A stretch of 22,199 nucleotides of DNA from Gammaproteobacteria bacterium (GTDB taxonomy: Bacteria > Pseudomonadota > Gammaproteobacteria > SZUA-229): positions 1 to 22,199 of the forward strand of contig JAPHRB010000137.1 of NCBI GenBank assembly GCA_026197015.1, in the 5' to 3' direction. Positions within the stretch are counted from its first letter, which is position 1; each line of letters starts with the position of its first letter. A program made the translations under genes and the position numbers. The notes below the pieces were generated by a model. That model did no database searches and had not been told where the DNA came from. It worked only from the letters and a program-made list of their open reading frames with translations. Shown in pieces: positions 7,713-15,967 of this stretch.

Positions 7713-8543
7713 TCAACTCCCCTTCTCAATGATCATGGTAACCTGCTCATCAAATATTTTTGCAGGCATATCAACAGTGCCGCTTTCGGTTTCAATAATA
7801 ACCCGTGACATCATGATATTCATCAAGCGCCCTTCAATATCACCAATACGCACCTTGTCACCTATCTGATAGATTTGCCGCAGCTGATTAGCGGCAATAA
7901 TATTACTCACATGCGTACGCGCTCCCAGACCAAATGCCAGTGCTATTCCACCTAACATAGCAGCAAGCACAATCCCCGCGATAATCGACAGAAACATAAT
8001 GTCGATACCAATTTGATCTATACCCAGAATAATGGCGAATAAAAGGATACTAATCTGTGCCGTTCGTGACAGCAGATCACCGTGAGATAAACCTGCTGAT
8101 TCTGCGGCTGATGCCACCAGATCTCGAACCAGTGAGCTAACCACAAAACCCACCAGCACGATAAGCATTCCGGCAACTGCCAATGGCAGGTAAGTGACGG
8201 TTTTCTTTAACCAGGTACCAAAAATACCCAGGCCGAGTATTTCAGTAGCCAGCGTGACAAAAACCAGCATTAACAACCAGAACACCAGTTCGCCTACAAT
8301 ACGTGTTGGCGGATGATTGGGCTGCAAGTATTCAATACCTCGTTTCAAAACCAGCCGCTGCCACAGAACATCCAGTTTTCTGATTGTGCGCACCACCAGA
8401 AAACTTAATAATCGCGCCAGCAACCAGCCGACCAGCAACAGTAATACTGCGGCTGCTATTCTGGGCATATACAAAATTGTCTCAGCTAACATATTCTGAA
8501 ACACTGCAGATAAAGCTTCAAATGTAAAAACGGACTCATTCAT
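7713..8543 (-). CDS. MscS-like mechanosensitive ion channel family protein (CmpX-like, extra conserved TM helices)
   Basis: About 276 residues with five predicted membrane helices: ~25-50, ~75-100, ~110-140, ~160-180 and ~180-205. The last is the Gly/Ala-rich pore-type helix AAMLGGIALAFGLGARTHVS. It is followed by a small beta domain (QIYQIGDKVRIGDIEGRLMN) as in MscS. The N-terminal ILYMPRIAAAVLLLLVGWL is the 'conserved TM helix' repeat of CmpX-type proteins. It lacks the long C-terminal vestibule of E. coli MscS, so channel activity is inferred. CmpX-type proteins respond to membrane or osmotic state. The start at ATG 8543 is chosen over 8567 because AGGCGA lies about 7 nt upstream. It is the first gene of the operon leading to MgtE and Na/Pi. 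Confidence 0.88.
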   Translation of the reverse strand: MNESVFTFEALSAVFQNMLAETILYMPRIAAAVLLLLVGWLLARLLSFLVVRTIRKLDVLWQRLVLKRGIEYLQPNHPPTRIVGELVFWLLMLVFVTLATEILGLGIFGTWLKKTVTYLPLAVAGMLIVLVGFVVSSLVRDLVASAAESAGLSHGDLLSRTAQISILLFAIILGIDQIGIDIMFLSIIAGIVLAAMLGGIALAFGLGARTHVSNIIAANQLRQIYQIGDKVRIGDIEGRLMNIMMSRVIIETESGTVDMPAKIFDEQVTMIIEKGS

Positions 8544-8983
8544 GATTTTTTCGCCTGAAAATAACAATCGTTGAATTACAGATTTGTCATGACTTATGAC
8601 CTGAATAAAACAGCACTATGGTTTATTGAAATTTGCGAACATGTAACATCTCTTGCATACCAGGAGGGCGATATGATTTAAACCCGATACTGTATCTTGA
8701 TTGGTGACCCTTTAAATCATAGAGTATATTTTTTTCTAGCATATTTCACTAACAAAACAAAAACCCTGAGTATATTAATGTAATTAATTATTTGATATTT
8801 CACTTCACACAACTTTATTACAGCATTAATATCCCCTCATCAGCAAAGTAATAACAGCTATCACTACCACTTTCAAAATTTGTTATGCTAAATCGAGCAT
8901 TAAAGACAGGTCAGTCGTATATATCTATTTATTAGTTAATGTTACTTTGTCTTCTGCAAGTTTTATATTAAACAGGAATATAA
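8544..8983. other. Divergent regulatory spacer between the MscS/MgtE operon and the CorC-like gene
   Basis: 440 bp, AT-rich, no gene. It must carry promoters in both directions; none is clear enough to mark. Visible elements are an inverted repeat GTCAT-gactt-ATGAC (8586-8600) about 45 bp upstream of the MscS-like start, a perfect AGGAGG (8662-8667) followed by ATG ATT TAA (8673-8681), and the hairpin at 8673-8720. Another small inverted repeat, TGCT...AGCA, occurs near 8886-8900. I compared it by eye with the M-box (ykoK) Mg2+ riboswitch and saw no match. Confidence 0.5.
8673..8720. repeat. 10-bp perfect inverted repeat (stem-loop) in the divergent spacer
   Basis: ATGATTTAAA (8673-8682) and TTTAAATCAT (8711-8720) are exact complements around a 28-nt loop. 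On the plus strand the stem is followed by AGAGTATATTTTTTTCT, which gives a terminator-like look. The left arm also contains the start and stop of a two-codon reading frame behind a consensus ribosome site. It could be a leader hairpin for either divergent unit or a protein-binding site. Confidence 0.45.
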
Positions 8984-10339
8984 ATGGAAAACATTTCTCT
9001 CAGTCTGCTCGCCGTTGTTGTATTGCTTGCGGCCAATGGTTTTTTTGTCGCTGCCGAATTTGCTCTGGTAAAAGCCAGAGGCTTTCGTATTGAAACTATG
9101 GCTAATGAGGGTCGCGCGACAGCTAAACTCACCTTGCGAATTCAGCACAATCTGGAAGCATATTTAGCCGCCTGTCAGTTGGGTATTACTATGGCCTCTC
9201 TGGGATTAGGCTGGGTGGGCGAACCCGCAGTTGCCGCACTGCTTGAACCCTGGTTTCGAGATATGGGTGTACCTGAGCCGATATTACATACCACTGCTTT
9301 TATTATCGGTTTTTTAATTTTCTCTTCACTACACATCGTCGTCGGTGAACAGGTTCCAAAAACACTGGCCATACGCAAAGCTGAACCGGTTGCACTCTGG
9401 GTCGCTTATCCATTACATATAACGTATATATTAGTATTTCCACTTAACTGGTTACTTAACTCGTCTACCAGAAAAATTCTCACCTTATTCAAAGTAGCAG
9501 AAGCAACCCATGCCGACATATTTAGTAACGATGAACTAAAAGGACTCGTCGCGACCTCTGAAGAGCATGGTGAACTGGGCGCAAACAAGGCAGAAATGCT
9601 AAAGAATCTTTTCGAATTTGATCAACGCCTTGTTGGTCGTGTGATGATTCCACGCACTGCACTGAAGTTACTGGATATAAATAATAATGCAGATGAAAAT
9701 TTTGCCATTATCCGTGATAGCCGTCATTCCCGTTTTCCCCTGATTGACAGTAATAATAATGAAAAAATTATTGGCATCGTACTTACCAAAGATTTATACG
9801 CATCCTTATTAAGTGATGACAAAGAACCATGGGGACACCTGCAAACGTTTAGTCGAGAACCCTTTATTGTTCCCGAATCACAAAAAGTAGCTCACCTGTT
9901 TGATGTTATGCGCAGCAAACGTGCACATATGGCCCTGGTCGCAGATGAATATGGCAAGTTGACTGGCATTGTCACCCTGGAAGATTTACTCGAAGAAATT
10001 GTCGGTGAGATTGAAGATGAAACGGATGCGGACACTGAAACCTATGCCATCAGCGAAATTGATGAAAAACACTGGGAAGCCGATGGCCTGGCGTCATTAT
10101 CTGATGCTGAACGTAACTTTGGTTTGATTGTTCCAGATGGACTGGATGCCAATACGCTTTCTGGTTTGTGCATGTCTGCTTTAGGAGAAATGCCAGAGGC
10201 CGGAAATGAATTCACTGCATATGGTTTCCGCTTTACTATACAAAACATGATAGACCACCGTGTGGGTAAATTACTCATTGAAAAACTAAGCCTGGAAGAT
10301 GAAGAAAAATTAAATGCTGAAATACCCTCTACAAACTAA
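8984..10339 (+). CDS. Hemolysin-family / CorC-type membrane protein (DUF21-CBS-CorC_HlyC)
   Basis: 451 residues in the standard layout of the TlyC/YfjD/CNNM group. The DUF21 membrane domain covers ~1-190, with GEQVPKTLAIRK at 121-132 (signature 'GExxPKxxA'). A CBS pair covers ~210-335 (VGRVMIPRTA; LVADEYGKLTGIVTLEDLLE). A CorC_HlyC domain covers ~350-435. Bacterial CorC homologues are dimeric inner-membrane Na+-coupled Mg2+ exporters whose CBS domains bind ATP; older 'hemolysin' names are historical. AGGAA 7-8 nt before the ATG supports the start. It faces the MgtE operon divergently, so uptake (MgtE) and possible export (CorC type) of Mg2+ are side by side. Second DUF21 protein in the window; unlike the one at 765-1838 it has the full soluble module. 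Confidence 0.93.
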   Translation: MENISLSLLAVVVLLAANGFFVAAEFALVKARGFRIETMANEGRATAKLTLRIQHNLEAYLAACQLGITMASLGLGWVGEPAVAALLEPWFRDMGVPEPILHTTAFIIGFLIFSSLHIVVGEQVPKTLAIRKAEPVALWVAYPLHITYILVFPLNWLLNSSTRKILTLFKVAEATHADIFSNDELKGLVATSEEHGELGANKAEMLKNLFEFDQRLVGRVMIPRTALKLLDINNNADENFAIIRDSRHSRFPLIDSNNNEKIIGIVLTKDLYASLLSDDKEPWGHLQTFSREPFIVPESQKVAHLFDVMRSKRAHMALVADEYGKLTGIVTLEDLLEEIVGEIEDETDADTETYAISEIDEKHWEADGLASLSDAERNFGLIVPDGLDANTLSGLCMSALGEMPEAGNEFTAYGFRFTIQNMIDHRVGKLLIEKLSLEDEEKLNAEIPSTN

Positions 10340-10401
10340 TAAAAAATGTAGTGGGATTCTAAGTTTTCTTAGCTGACGGTTCTGTTGCTGACATAAATTG
10401 T

Positions 10402-10425
10402 AACTACTCGGTGCCATCGGTAGTT
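10402..10425 (+). other. Possible leader hairpin before the P-type ATPase
   Basis: AACTAC (10402-10407) and GTAGTT (10420-10425) form a 6-bp stem with a 12-nt loop, about 9 nt upstream of the ribosome site AGAAAGG. A four-codon reading frame, ATG AAT AAT GCT TGA at 10445-10459, overlaps the ATPase start codon at 10452. Either could modulate translation; the evidence is only positional. Confidence 0.3.
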
Positions 10426-10451
10426 GATAATTAAGAAAGGTAATATGAATA

Positions 10452-13166
10452 ATGCTTGAACACGATTCTGCAAAGCTAGAGCCCTGGCACAGCTACGATA
10501 CTGAAACTGTTTTCCAGAACATGTCATCATCGATGAATGGACTGACGCAACAGGCTGCTGAAGACAACCTGCAGAAGTACGGAAGCAACCGGCTCCGAGC
10601 CGCGAAAAAGAAGGGGCCACTGGCTCGCTTTCTGGCACAATTTCACAATGTGCTTATCTATGTACTACTCGCATCCGGCGGCGTTACCGCCCTGTTAGGA
10701 CATTGGGTAGACAGTGGAGTCATTCTCGGTGTAGTCATTCTTAACGCCATTATCGGCTTCATCCAGGAAGGCAAAGCAGAAAAGGCGCTTGATGCAATCC
10801 GCAATATGCTCTCTCAGCAGGCGATGGTAAAACGTGATAATAAGTTCATTACCCTGCCAGCTGTACAGCTGGTTCCCGGTGATGTTGTGTTACTTCAGTC
10901 AGGAGACAAAGTCCCTGCTGACCTGCGTCTGTTCAAGACCCGTGAACTGCGTATAGACGAAGCCATGCTCACTGGTGAATCGGTACCCGCAGAAAAGTCT
11001 AGCCAGCCTGTTGCAGAAAACGCCACCATTGGTGACCGAAAATGTATTGCCTATTCTGGTGCCCTGGTAACCTATGGACAAGGTCAGGGTATTGTTATCG
11101 CCACCGGTGACAGCACCGAAATTGGCCGCATAAGTAACATGTTGCGCCATGTAGAAACACTCACTACACCTCTACTCAGGCAGATGGATACCTTTGCAAA
11201 ATGGCTTACCCTCGCCATCGGTGTTATTGCCGCGCTTACTTTTTCTTATGGCGTACTGCTACAGAATTATACTGCCAGTGAGATGTTCCTCGCTGCTGTT
11301 GGTCTGGCGGTAGCCGGTATCCCTGAGGGGCTGCCAGCCATTATGACCATCACTCTCGCCATCGGTGTGCAGCGTATGGCTAAAAAAAATGCCATTATCC
11401 GCCAACTGCCCGCAGTAGAAACCCTGGGCTCGGTCACTGTGATCTGCTCAGACAAAACCGGTACCCTGACGCGCAACGAAATGACCGTGAAAACGGTGAC
11501 CACCGGGGCCGGCGTCTGTGAAGTCAGCGGCGCTGGTTATGATCCTCACGGAACCTTTAACCTCGAAGGCTCCGATGTCACCACGGAGGGTTTTCCGTTA
11601 TTACGTGAAATCGCACAGGCATCACTGCTTTGCAATGATGCCAGCCTCTCAGAAGTCGACAATCAGTGGGTAATACAGGGTGACCCGACTGAAGGCGCGC
11701 TAATAACTCTGGCCCAGAAAGCAGGCCTGAATCCAGAATATGTGCAGAGCCAGTTTCCGCGCACTGACGCCATCCCTTTTGAGTCGCAGCACCGCTTTAT
11801 GGCGACCCTGCACCATGACCACGCCGGGCATGGTTTTATTTATCTAAAGGGCGCACCAGAACAGCTGCTGGAAATGTGTCACCTGCAGCGCATGCGCGGT
11901 GAAGATGTTCCGATAGACAAGGCCTACTGGGAAACCTGTATGCTCGACATGGCCACACGTGGTCAACGACTACTGGCAATCGCCTCCAGGCCAGCAACTA
12001 AAGAACAGCAAAGCCTTGCCTTCAGTGATGTGAAAGACTGTTTTACCCTGCTGGGTGTGGTGGGTATCATTGATCCGCCACGTGATGAGGCAACAGCGGC
12101 CGTACATGCCTGTCAGTCAGCCGGCATTCGCGTAAAGATGATCACCGGTGATCACGCCATCACCGCTCGCGCCATTGGCACCATGATGGGAATAGGTGAC
12201 GGTATCACCGTCATTAGTGGCACAGATCTGGAAACCTACAATGAAGAGCAGTTAAGGGATGCGGTACAGCGATGCGATATTTTTGCACGGGTATCACCTG
12301 AACAGAAACTACAACTGGTAACCGCTTTGCAGGCTGCTGGCGAAGTAGTGTCCATGACAGGCGACGGTGTTAATGATGCACCGGCACTAAAACGCGCCGA
12401 TGTAGGTGTTGCCATGGGGCTCAAGGGTACCGAGGTTGCCAAGGAGTCCGCAGAAATGGTGCTAGCCGATGACAACTTTGCCTCCATTGCCCACGCCGTT
12501 AAAGAAGGCCGTAAGGTCTACGACAATCTGAAAAAATCCATCCTCTTTGTTCTACCTACCAATGGTGGCGAATCACTAATCATTATCGCCGCCATTGTCA
12601 TGGGACGCAGTCTGCCTATTACCCCGGTACAGATCCTCTGGATTAATATGATCACGGCGGTGACCCTGGCGCTGACTCTGGCTTTTGAGCCAGCGGAACG
12701 TAATGTTATGCAGCGCCCACCAAGAGACCCTAAAGAACCTATCCTCTCGGGTTTTCTTATCTGGCGTATTATTTTTGTTTCAATAATCATCGTTGTCGGC
12801 ACCTTCGGCCTCTTCCTGTGGGAACGAGATCAGGGCGCAAGTTTAGAGTTAGCTCGCACTGTGGCGGTAAATACACTTGTGATGTTTGAGATATTTTACC
12901 TGTTCAGCGCGCGTTACCTGCTGGCACCGGTTATGACATATGAAGGAATATTCGGTAACCGTTATGTGTTATACGCCATTGGTTTGTTAATAGTTATCCA
13001 GTTGGCTTTCACCTACTTTGAACCCATGCAAATTCTGTTTGCTACCACAGCTATAAGTATCGATGCCTGGTTACGTATTATTGTTGTCGCATCTTCAGTA
13101 TTAGTGCTGGTGGAAATAGAAAAATGGCTGTTAAGAAAATATACTAAACAGGACAATAAAGAATAA
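10452..13166 (+). CDS. Cation-transporting P-type ATPase, type II (Ca2+-ATPase / CtpF-like)
   Basis: 904 residues, full length. N-terminal cation-ATPase domain (~10-80); TGES of the actuator domain at 174-177; M4 motif GIPEGLP with P291-E292; phosphorylation loop CSDKTGTLT with D334; nucleotide-domain KGAPEQ; hinge TGDGVNDAP with D638 and D642; then M5-M10. ATP-driven export of a cation across the inner membrane is expected. Metal-site residues compared with SERCA: Glu in M4 present (E292); M5 Asn and Glu present (TNGGES, N704, E707); M6 reads NMITAV, keeping Asn732 and Thr735 but with Ala736 where SERCA has Asp800. This matches bacterial CtpF-type sequences as I recall them, so Ca2+ is likely but Na+ or another ion is possible. 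It follows the CorC-like gene by 112 bp. Confidence 0.94.
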   Translation: MLEHDSAKLEPWHSYDTETVFQNMSSSMNGLTQQAAEDNLQKYGSNRLRAAKKKGPLARFLAQFHNVLIYVLLASGGVTALLGHWVDSGVILGVVILNAIIGFIQEGKAEKALDAIRNMLSQQAMVKRDNKFITLPAVQLVPGDVVLLQSGDKVPADLRLFKTRELRIDEAMLTGESVPAEKSSQPVAENATIGDRKCIAYSGALVTYGQGQGIVIATGDSTEIGRISNMLRHVETLTTPLLRQMDTFAKWLTLAIGVIAALTFSYGVLLQNYTASEMFLAAVGLAVAGIPEGLPAIMTITLAIGVQRMAKKNAIIRQLPAVETLGSVTVICSDKTGTLTRNEMTVKTVTTGAGVCEVSGAGYDPHGTFNLEGSDVTTEGFPLLREIAQASLLCNDASLSEVDNQWVIQGDPTEGALITLAQKAGLNPEYVQSQFPRTDAIPFESQHRFMATLHHDHAGHGFIYLKGAPEQLLEMCHLQRMRGEDVPIDKAYWETCMLDMATRGQRLLAIASRPATKEQQSLAFSDVKDCFTLLGVVGIIDPPRDEATAAVHACQSAGIRVKMITGDHAITARAIGTMMGIGDGITVISGTDLETYNEEQLRDAVQRCDIFARVSPEQKLQLVTALQAAGEVVSMTGDGVNDAPALKRADVGVAMGLKGTEVAKESAEMVLADDNFASIAHAVKEGRKVYDNLKKSILFVLPTNGGESLIIIAAIVMGRSLPITPVQILWINMITAVTLALTLAFEPAERNVMQRPPRDPKEPILSGFLIWRIIFVSIIIVVGTFGLFLWERDQGASLELARTVAVNTLVMFEIFYLFSARYLLAPVMTYEGIFGNRYVLYAIGLLIVIQLAFTYFEPMQILFATTAISIDAWLRIIVVASSVLVLVEIEKWLLRKYTKQDNKE

Positions 13167-13368
13167 GAACAAACATTAAAACTCGAACATGATTAACCTT
13201 CTTTATAGAGGTGTTATTTCAATTTTCAGTCAAAGATATAACCGTAGATTAAATCAGTACATTAAATATTTAAAGATGTTATTTTATTAATGATAATTGA
13301 GGTTTCACATTCGGCACGTAAACCATGAGCCACGGATTCAGGCGTAAATCTAAAAAACGTATAAGAGA
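13167..13368 (+). promoter_or_regulatory. Spacer expected to hold the Mrp operon promoter
   Basis: This 202-bp AT-rich gap precedes the nine-gene Mrp operon. It includes a perfect 12-bp palindrome, TTAAATATTTAA (13262-13273), and a weak possible -35 (TTGAGG near 13299) without a good -10 partner. No convincing terminator for the ATPase gene was found, so read-through is possible. Confidence 0.35.
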
Positions 13369-13893
13369 ATGAAAGCAAACAAAATAACAACTTACGGGGT
13401 TAGCATTGTGATGCGTCTCGCAATGTTCCTGTTTATATGGTGGGCTCTCACCGCTGGCATAACTTCATCCTGGTGGTTTGGTGCGCCCGCAATATTGCTT
13501 GCACTTATCAGCAGTTTAGTTCTATTGCCACCTATGAATCTGCTCTGGTATGAATGTTTACGATTCATTCCCTTTTTTCTTATAAGATCCTTAATTGGGG
13601 GAATAGATGTAGCCTGGCGCGCGTTTCATCCCCGCATGCCTATTACACCAGATCTCATTGAGTATCCTCTGACATTACCCGCGGGACAATCACAGGTTTT
13701 TATGGCCAATACGATAAACCTGCTACCCGGCACACTGAGTGCTGCACTTGACCGAAATACCATAAAAGTTCACGTGCTGGACAGTCAAAAAGATTTCTTC
13801 GGCGAACTTGAAGCAGTAGAACAACACGTAGCTCGTATTTTCGGATTATCCCTGAATATTCCCTCAAAAGATAAATATAATGAAACACTTTAA
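13369..13893 (+). CDS. mrpE: Na+/H+ antiporter subunit E (MrpE/MnhE)
   Basis: 174 residues as opened at 13369. Two to three N-terminal membrane helices (~15-55) are followed by the soluble MrpE domain: the block VFMANTINLLPGTLSAALD matches the family's 'LANxIxLTPGTLSxD' signature, followed by VHVLD. MrpE is a structural or assembly subunit of the multi-subunit cation/proton antiporter in the inner membrane. Start choice: the ATG at 13369 has no properly spaced ribosome site, whereas GTG 13408 has GGGG 8 nt upstream, and the family N terminus aligns best from MRLAMFLFIWW (ATG 13411). The true start may therefore be 13408 or 13411. First gene of the operon; a 77-bp gap follows. Confidence 0.93.
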   Translation: MKANKITTYGVSIVMRLAMFLFIWWALTAGITSSWWFGAPAILLALISSLVLLPPMNLLWYECLRFIPFFLIRSLIGGIDVAWRAFHPRMPITPDLIEYPLTLPAGQSQVFMANTINLLPGTLSAALDRNTIKVHVLDSQKDFFGELEAVEQHVARIFGLSLNIPSKDKYNETL

Positions 13894-13970
13894 ACATACT
13901 CTCTATATAACTGATATTAAACATATTTATACAATATTTTTCAACTCGCTGTCACTTTGATGGATTGATT

Positions 13971-14249
13971 ATGCAGACTCTTTATCTAGCACTGGCATTA
14001 TTTCTACTACTCAACCTCTGCGCTGGCATGTGGCGCATACTTCGCGGCCCGAGCATTGCAGATCGCATGCTGGCGGGGCAATTATTCGGCACCACGGCCG
14101 TGGCCATTTTACTACTACTGGCGCATGCAACAGAAAGCCCGGCCATGCGTGATGTCGCACTGGTATTTGCATTACTGGCCGCAGTAACAGCCGTTGCCTT
14201 CGTGCAGCGAGCCTGGCCTGATCTTGAAGAAGACCCTGACAGTGATTGA
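13971..14249 (+). CDS. mrpF: Na+/H+ antiporter subunit F (MrpF/MnhF)
   Basis: 92 residues, three membrane helices. Typical MrpF features are RILRGPSIADRMLAGQL in the loop after helix 1 (family 'RxxxGPxxxDRxxAxD') and RDVALVFALLAAVTAVAF in helix 3. MrpF belongs to the small-subunit core of Mrp antiporters. The ATG at 13971 is chosen; a TTG two codons upstream is unlikely. The ribosome site is weak (GGA, 6 nt upstream). The stop overlaps the start of mrpG by 8 nt. Confidence 0.95.
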   Translation: MQTLYLALALFLLLNLCAGMWRILRGPSIADRMLAGQLFGTTAVAILLLLAHATESPAMRDVALVFALLAAVTAVAFVQRAWPDLEEDPDSD

Positions 14250-14535
14250 TTATCTCTCCATAACACTGCTTTTTGGCGGCGCCATCTTCTTTCTGGCGGG
14301 TACCCTGGGGTTATTACGTTTCCCTGATGTATATACCCGTCTGCATGCCCTGACCAAAGCAGACAATCTGGGGCTGGGGCTGATGATAACGGGCCTGGCA
14401 TTGCAGGCAGAGACCTGGGCAGCTGCAGGTAAATTATTACTAATCTGGTTATTAGTGTTACTTGCGAGTGCCAGCGTGGCCCACCTGATTGCAAACGGCG
14501 CATTACGTAAGGGAATTCGTTTATGGAAACGCTAA
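14242..14535 (+). CDS. mrpG: Na+/H+ antiporter subunit G (MrpG/MnhG)
   Basis: About 97 residues with three membrane helices. The family signature GLLRFPDVYTRLHALTKADN is complete (MrpG 'GxLRxPDxxxRxHAxTKaxtlG'). The start is taken as GTG 14242, overlapping mrpF by 8 nt; TTG codons further upstream would lengthen the product into mrpF without family support. The 3' end overlaps the next gene by 13 nt. Structural subunit of the antiporter. Confidence 0.93.
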   Translation: MIDYLSITLLFGGAIFFLAGTLGLLRFPDVYTRLHALTKADNLGLGLMITGLALQAETWAAAGKLLLIWLLVLLASASVAHLIANGALRKGIRLWKR

Positions 14536-14819
14536 CACTGCTCAACTGGGGTTTTGATATTTTTCTGGGCTGCGGGCTGATATGTCTGGCCTGGTGGGCA
14601 CTGTCCTGCACCGACCTGTTTAAAGCCATTGTATTGTTCATTGCTTTTGGGCTACTAATGGCGCTGCTCTGGGTGAGACTGCAAGCCCCTGACGTAGCAC
14701 TCGCTGAAGCAGCCATAGGCGCTGGCCTGACCGGAGCACTTATGATGGCAGCTCTGGCACGTTTGCAAAACGCCAGCAAAAATAACACTTCAGAGTCGGA
14801 CGAAAAACACAATGACTAA
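14523..14819 (+). CDS. MbhD-like / DUF4040 subunit (equivalent to a C-terminal piece of MrpA)
   Basis: 98 residues, three membrane helices and a polar tail. The core FIAFGLLMALLWVRLQAPDV followed by ALAEAAIGAGLTGALMMAAL is the DUF4040/MbhD pattern ('LxxAPDVAxxEAxxGAGLxTxL'). In Bacillus-type systems this domain is fused to the end of the large MrpA; in archaeal Mrp and membrane-bound hydrogenases it is a separate small protein, as here. The conserved Glu in ALAEAA is thought to be part of the ion path in MbhD/MrpA. AGGGAA 8 nt before the ATG supports the start. Confidence 0.88.
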   Translation: METLTLLNWGFDIFLGCGLICLAWWALSCTDLFKAIVLFIAFGLLMALLWVRLQAPDVALAEAAIGAGLTGALMMAALARLQNASKNNTSESDEKHND

Positions 14820-14972
14820 CTGCCATAATACATTTAAACAGCCTACGACTGTTTTCCTGCAGTGTATACAGACAACATTCAATAAAACATATCACGATGC
14901 CACAGGCCTGCTCATATACCAGTTCATGCACAAATTTATTGGTCCGTTTTCATTACACACAGCGGCGATTCA
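14820..14972 (+). other. Unusual 153-bp gap inside the Mrp operon
   Basis: Other junctions of the operon from mrpF onward overlap, but here 153 bp separate the MbhD-like gene from the mrpB-type gene. No reading frame of note continues through it; upstream of the mrpB ATG the frame is open only back to a TAA at 14883-14885. Short palindromes occur (CAGGCCTG at 14903-14910), with no strong terminator or promoter. The region is AT-richer than its flanks. Confidence 0.45.
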
Positions 14973-15662
14973 ATGAACAGAAATCGTTTGCTGCTTGTCG
15001 TGTTATTACCCCTCTTACTGACACTCGCCGCAGGTCTTGGTTACGCGGTGTTATCCTTACCTGAACAACCACAGTACCTGCAAAAACTGGTCATGGATAA
15101 TATGGCGGAAAGTGGCGTCAGTCACCCGGTGACAGCCGTGTTACTTAACTTCCGGGCTTACGATACGTTACTGGAAATGATGGTATTGTTGCTGGCTTTG
15201 TTAGCTGTCTGGTCATTTGATATGACTGACCCCAAACACAAAACAGCACCGAATCAGGTACTCGACACACTGACACGTTTACTCACACCGCTGTTGATTC
15301 TGGTCACCGCTTACCTGTTATGGGTTGGCGCCCACGCTCCGGGAGGTGCGTTTCAGGCTGGCTCAGTACTCGCTGCATCGGCTGTATTACTCTCGCTGGC
15401 TGGCTGGCGTCTCTCAAACAAACTAACCGCTTTACCACTACGAATCGTACTCGTAGCCGGGCCAGGTGTATTTATTATTATATCGGCCCTCACTATGTTA
15501 CTTGAAGGCCAGCTGCTGAAATATCCAGTCGCACAGGCTGGCCTGTACATTGTCATTCTCGAAACGTTCGCGACACTCTCTATTGGCGCGACACTGGCGG
15601 CTCTTTTTCTGGGAGTACGCCCCGGAAAAACAGATAAAGACAAAGGCGGGAAACATAAATGA
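14973..15662 (+). CDS. mrpB: MbhE + MnhB fusion: Na+/H+ antiporter subunit B
   Basis: 229 residues. The N-terminal part has one helix (~5-27), then NMAESGVSHPVTAVLLNFRA and YDTLLEMMVLLLALLAV. This is the MbhE-like segment ('NxVTAVLxxYRGxDTLxE') that in Bacillus sits at the end of MrpA. From ~95 on is the MnhB domain: LLTPLLILVTAYLLWVGAHA, PGGAFQAG (family 'GHxxPGGGFxGG'), and four helices to a basic tail. The protein thus combines two modules that are separate in Mbh (MbhE, MbhF). The start ATG lacks a clear ribosome site but fits the family N terminus. The stop overlaps mrpC as ATGA. Confidence 0.92.
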   Translation: MNRNRLLLVVLLPLLLTLAAGLGYAVLSLPEQPQYLQKLVMDNMAESGVSHPVTAVLLNFRAYDTLLEMMVLLLALLAVWSFDMTDPKHKTAPNQVLDTLTRLLTPLLILVTAYLLWVGAHAPGGAFQAGSVLAASAVLLSLAGWRLSNKLTALPLRIVLVAGPGVFIIISALTMLLEGQLLKYPVAQAGLYIVILETFATLSIGATLAALFLGVRPGKTDKDKGGKHK

Positions 15663-15967
15663 ATCCTGCAAATTTTTATGCACTGGTTGGTATCGGGCTT
15701 TTTTGTATTGGGCTTTTCGGCATGATTATAAACAGCCACCTGCTGCGAAAAATTCTCGCCTTCAATATTATGGGAAGTGGTGTTTTCCTGATACTGGTGG
15801 CACTAGGCAGGCGAGCGGATAATATGCCTGCTGACCCGGTACCTCATGCAATGGTGATTACCGGTATTGTTGTGGCTGTCTCGGCTACCGCTTTAGCACT
15901 CACATTAATGATAAAAGTTACCACGATAACCGGACAGGCCACACTGCCCGATGAGGATGACAAATAG
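15659..15967 (+). CDS. mrpC: Na+/H+ antiporter subunit C (MrpC/MnhC, NuoK-like)
   Basis: 102 residues, three membrane helices. It shows the NuoK/MrpC pattern: FGMIINSHLLRKILAFNIMG in helix 2 ('xxNxxrxxxxxexm') and PVPHAMVITGIVVAVSATAL in helix 3 ('DPxPhALVLTxIVIxxa'). In Mrp and complex I this subunit lies between the antiporter-like subunits and the rest of the membrane arm. It is coupled to mrpB by ATGA, and its TAG shares one base with the GTG of the next gene. Confidence 0.95.
   Translation: MNPANFYALVGIGLFCIGLFGMIINSHLLRKILAFNIMGSGVFLILVALGRRADNMPADPVPHAMVITGIVVAVSATALALTLMIKVTTITGQATLPDEDDK

Noticed and set aside
8544..8983. Magnesium riboswitch (M-box) or mgtA-type leader upstream of the MgtE operon
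   Set aside because: No conserved M-box core could be recognised by eye, and the operon's first gene is a channel, not MgtE. A covariance-model search would settle it.
14194..14241. Upstream TTG start for mrpG giving a longer N terminus
   Set aside because: The added residues (MPSCSEPGLILKK) are the mrpF sequence read in another frame and do not fit the MrpG family; GTG 14242 matches the family start and the coupling pattern.
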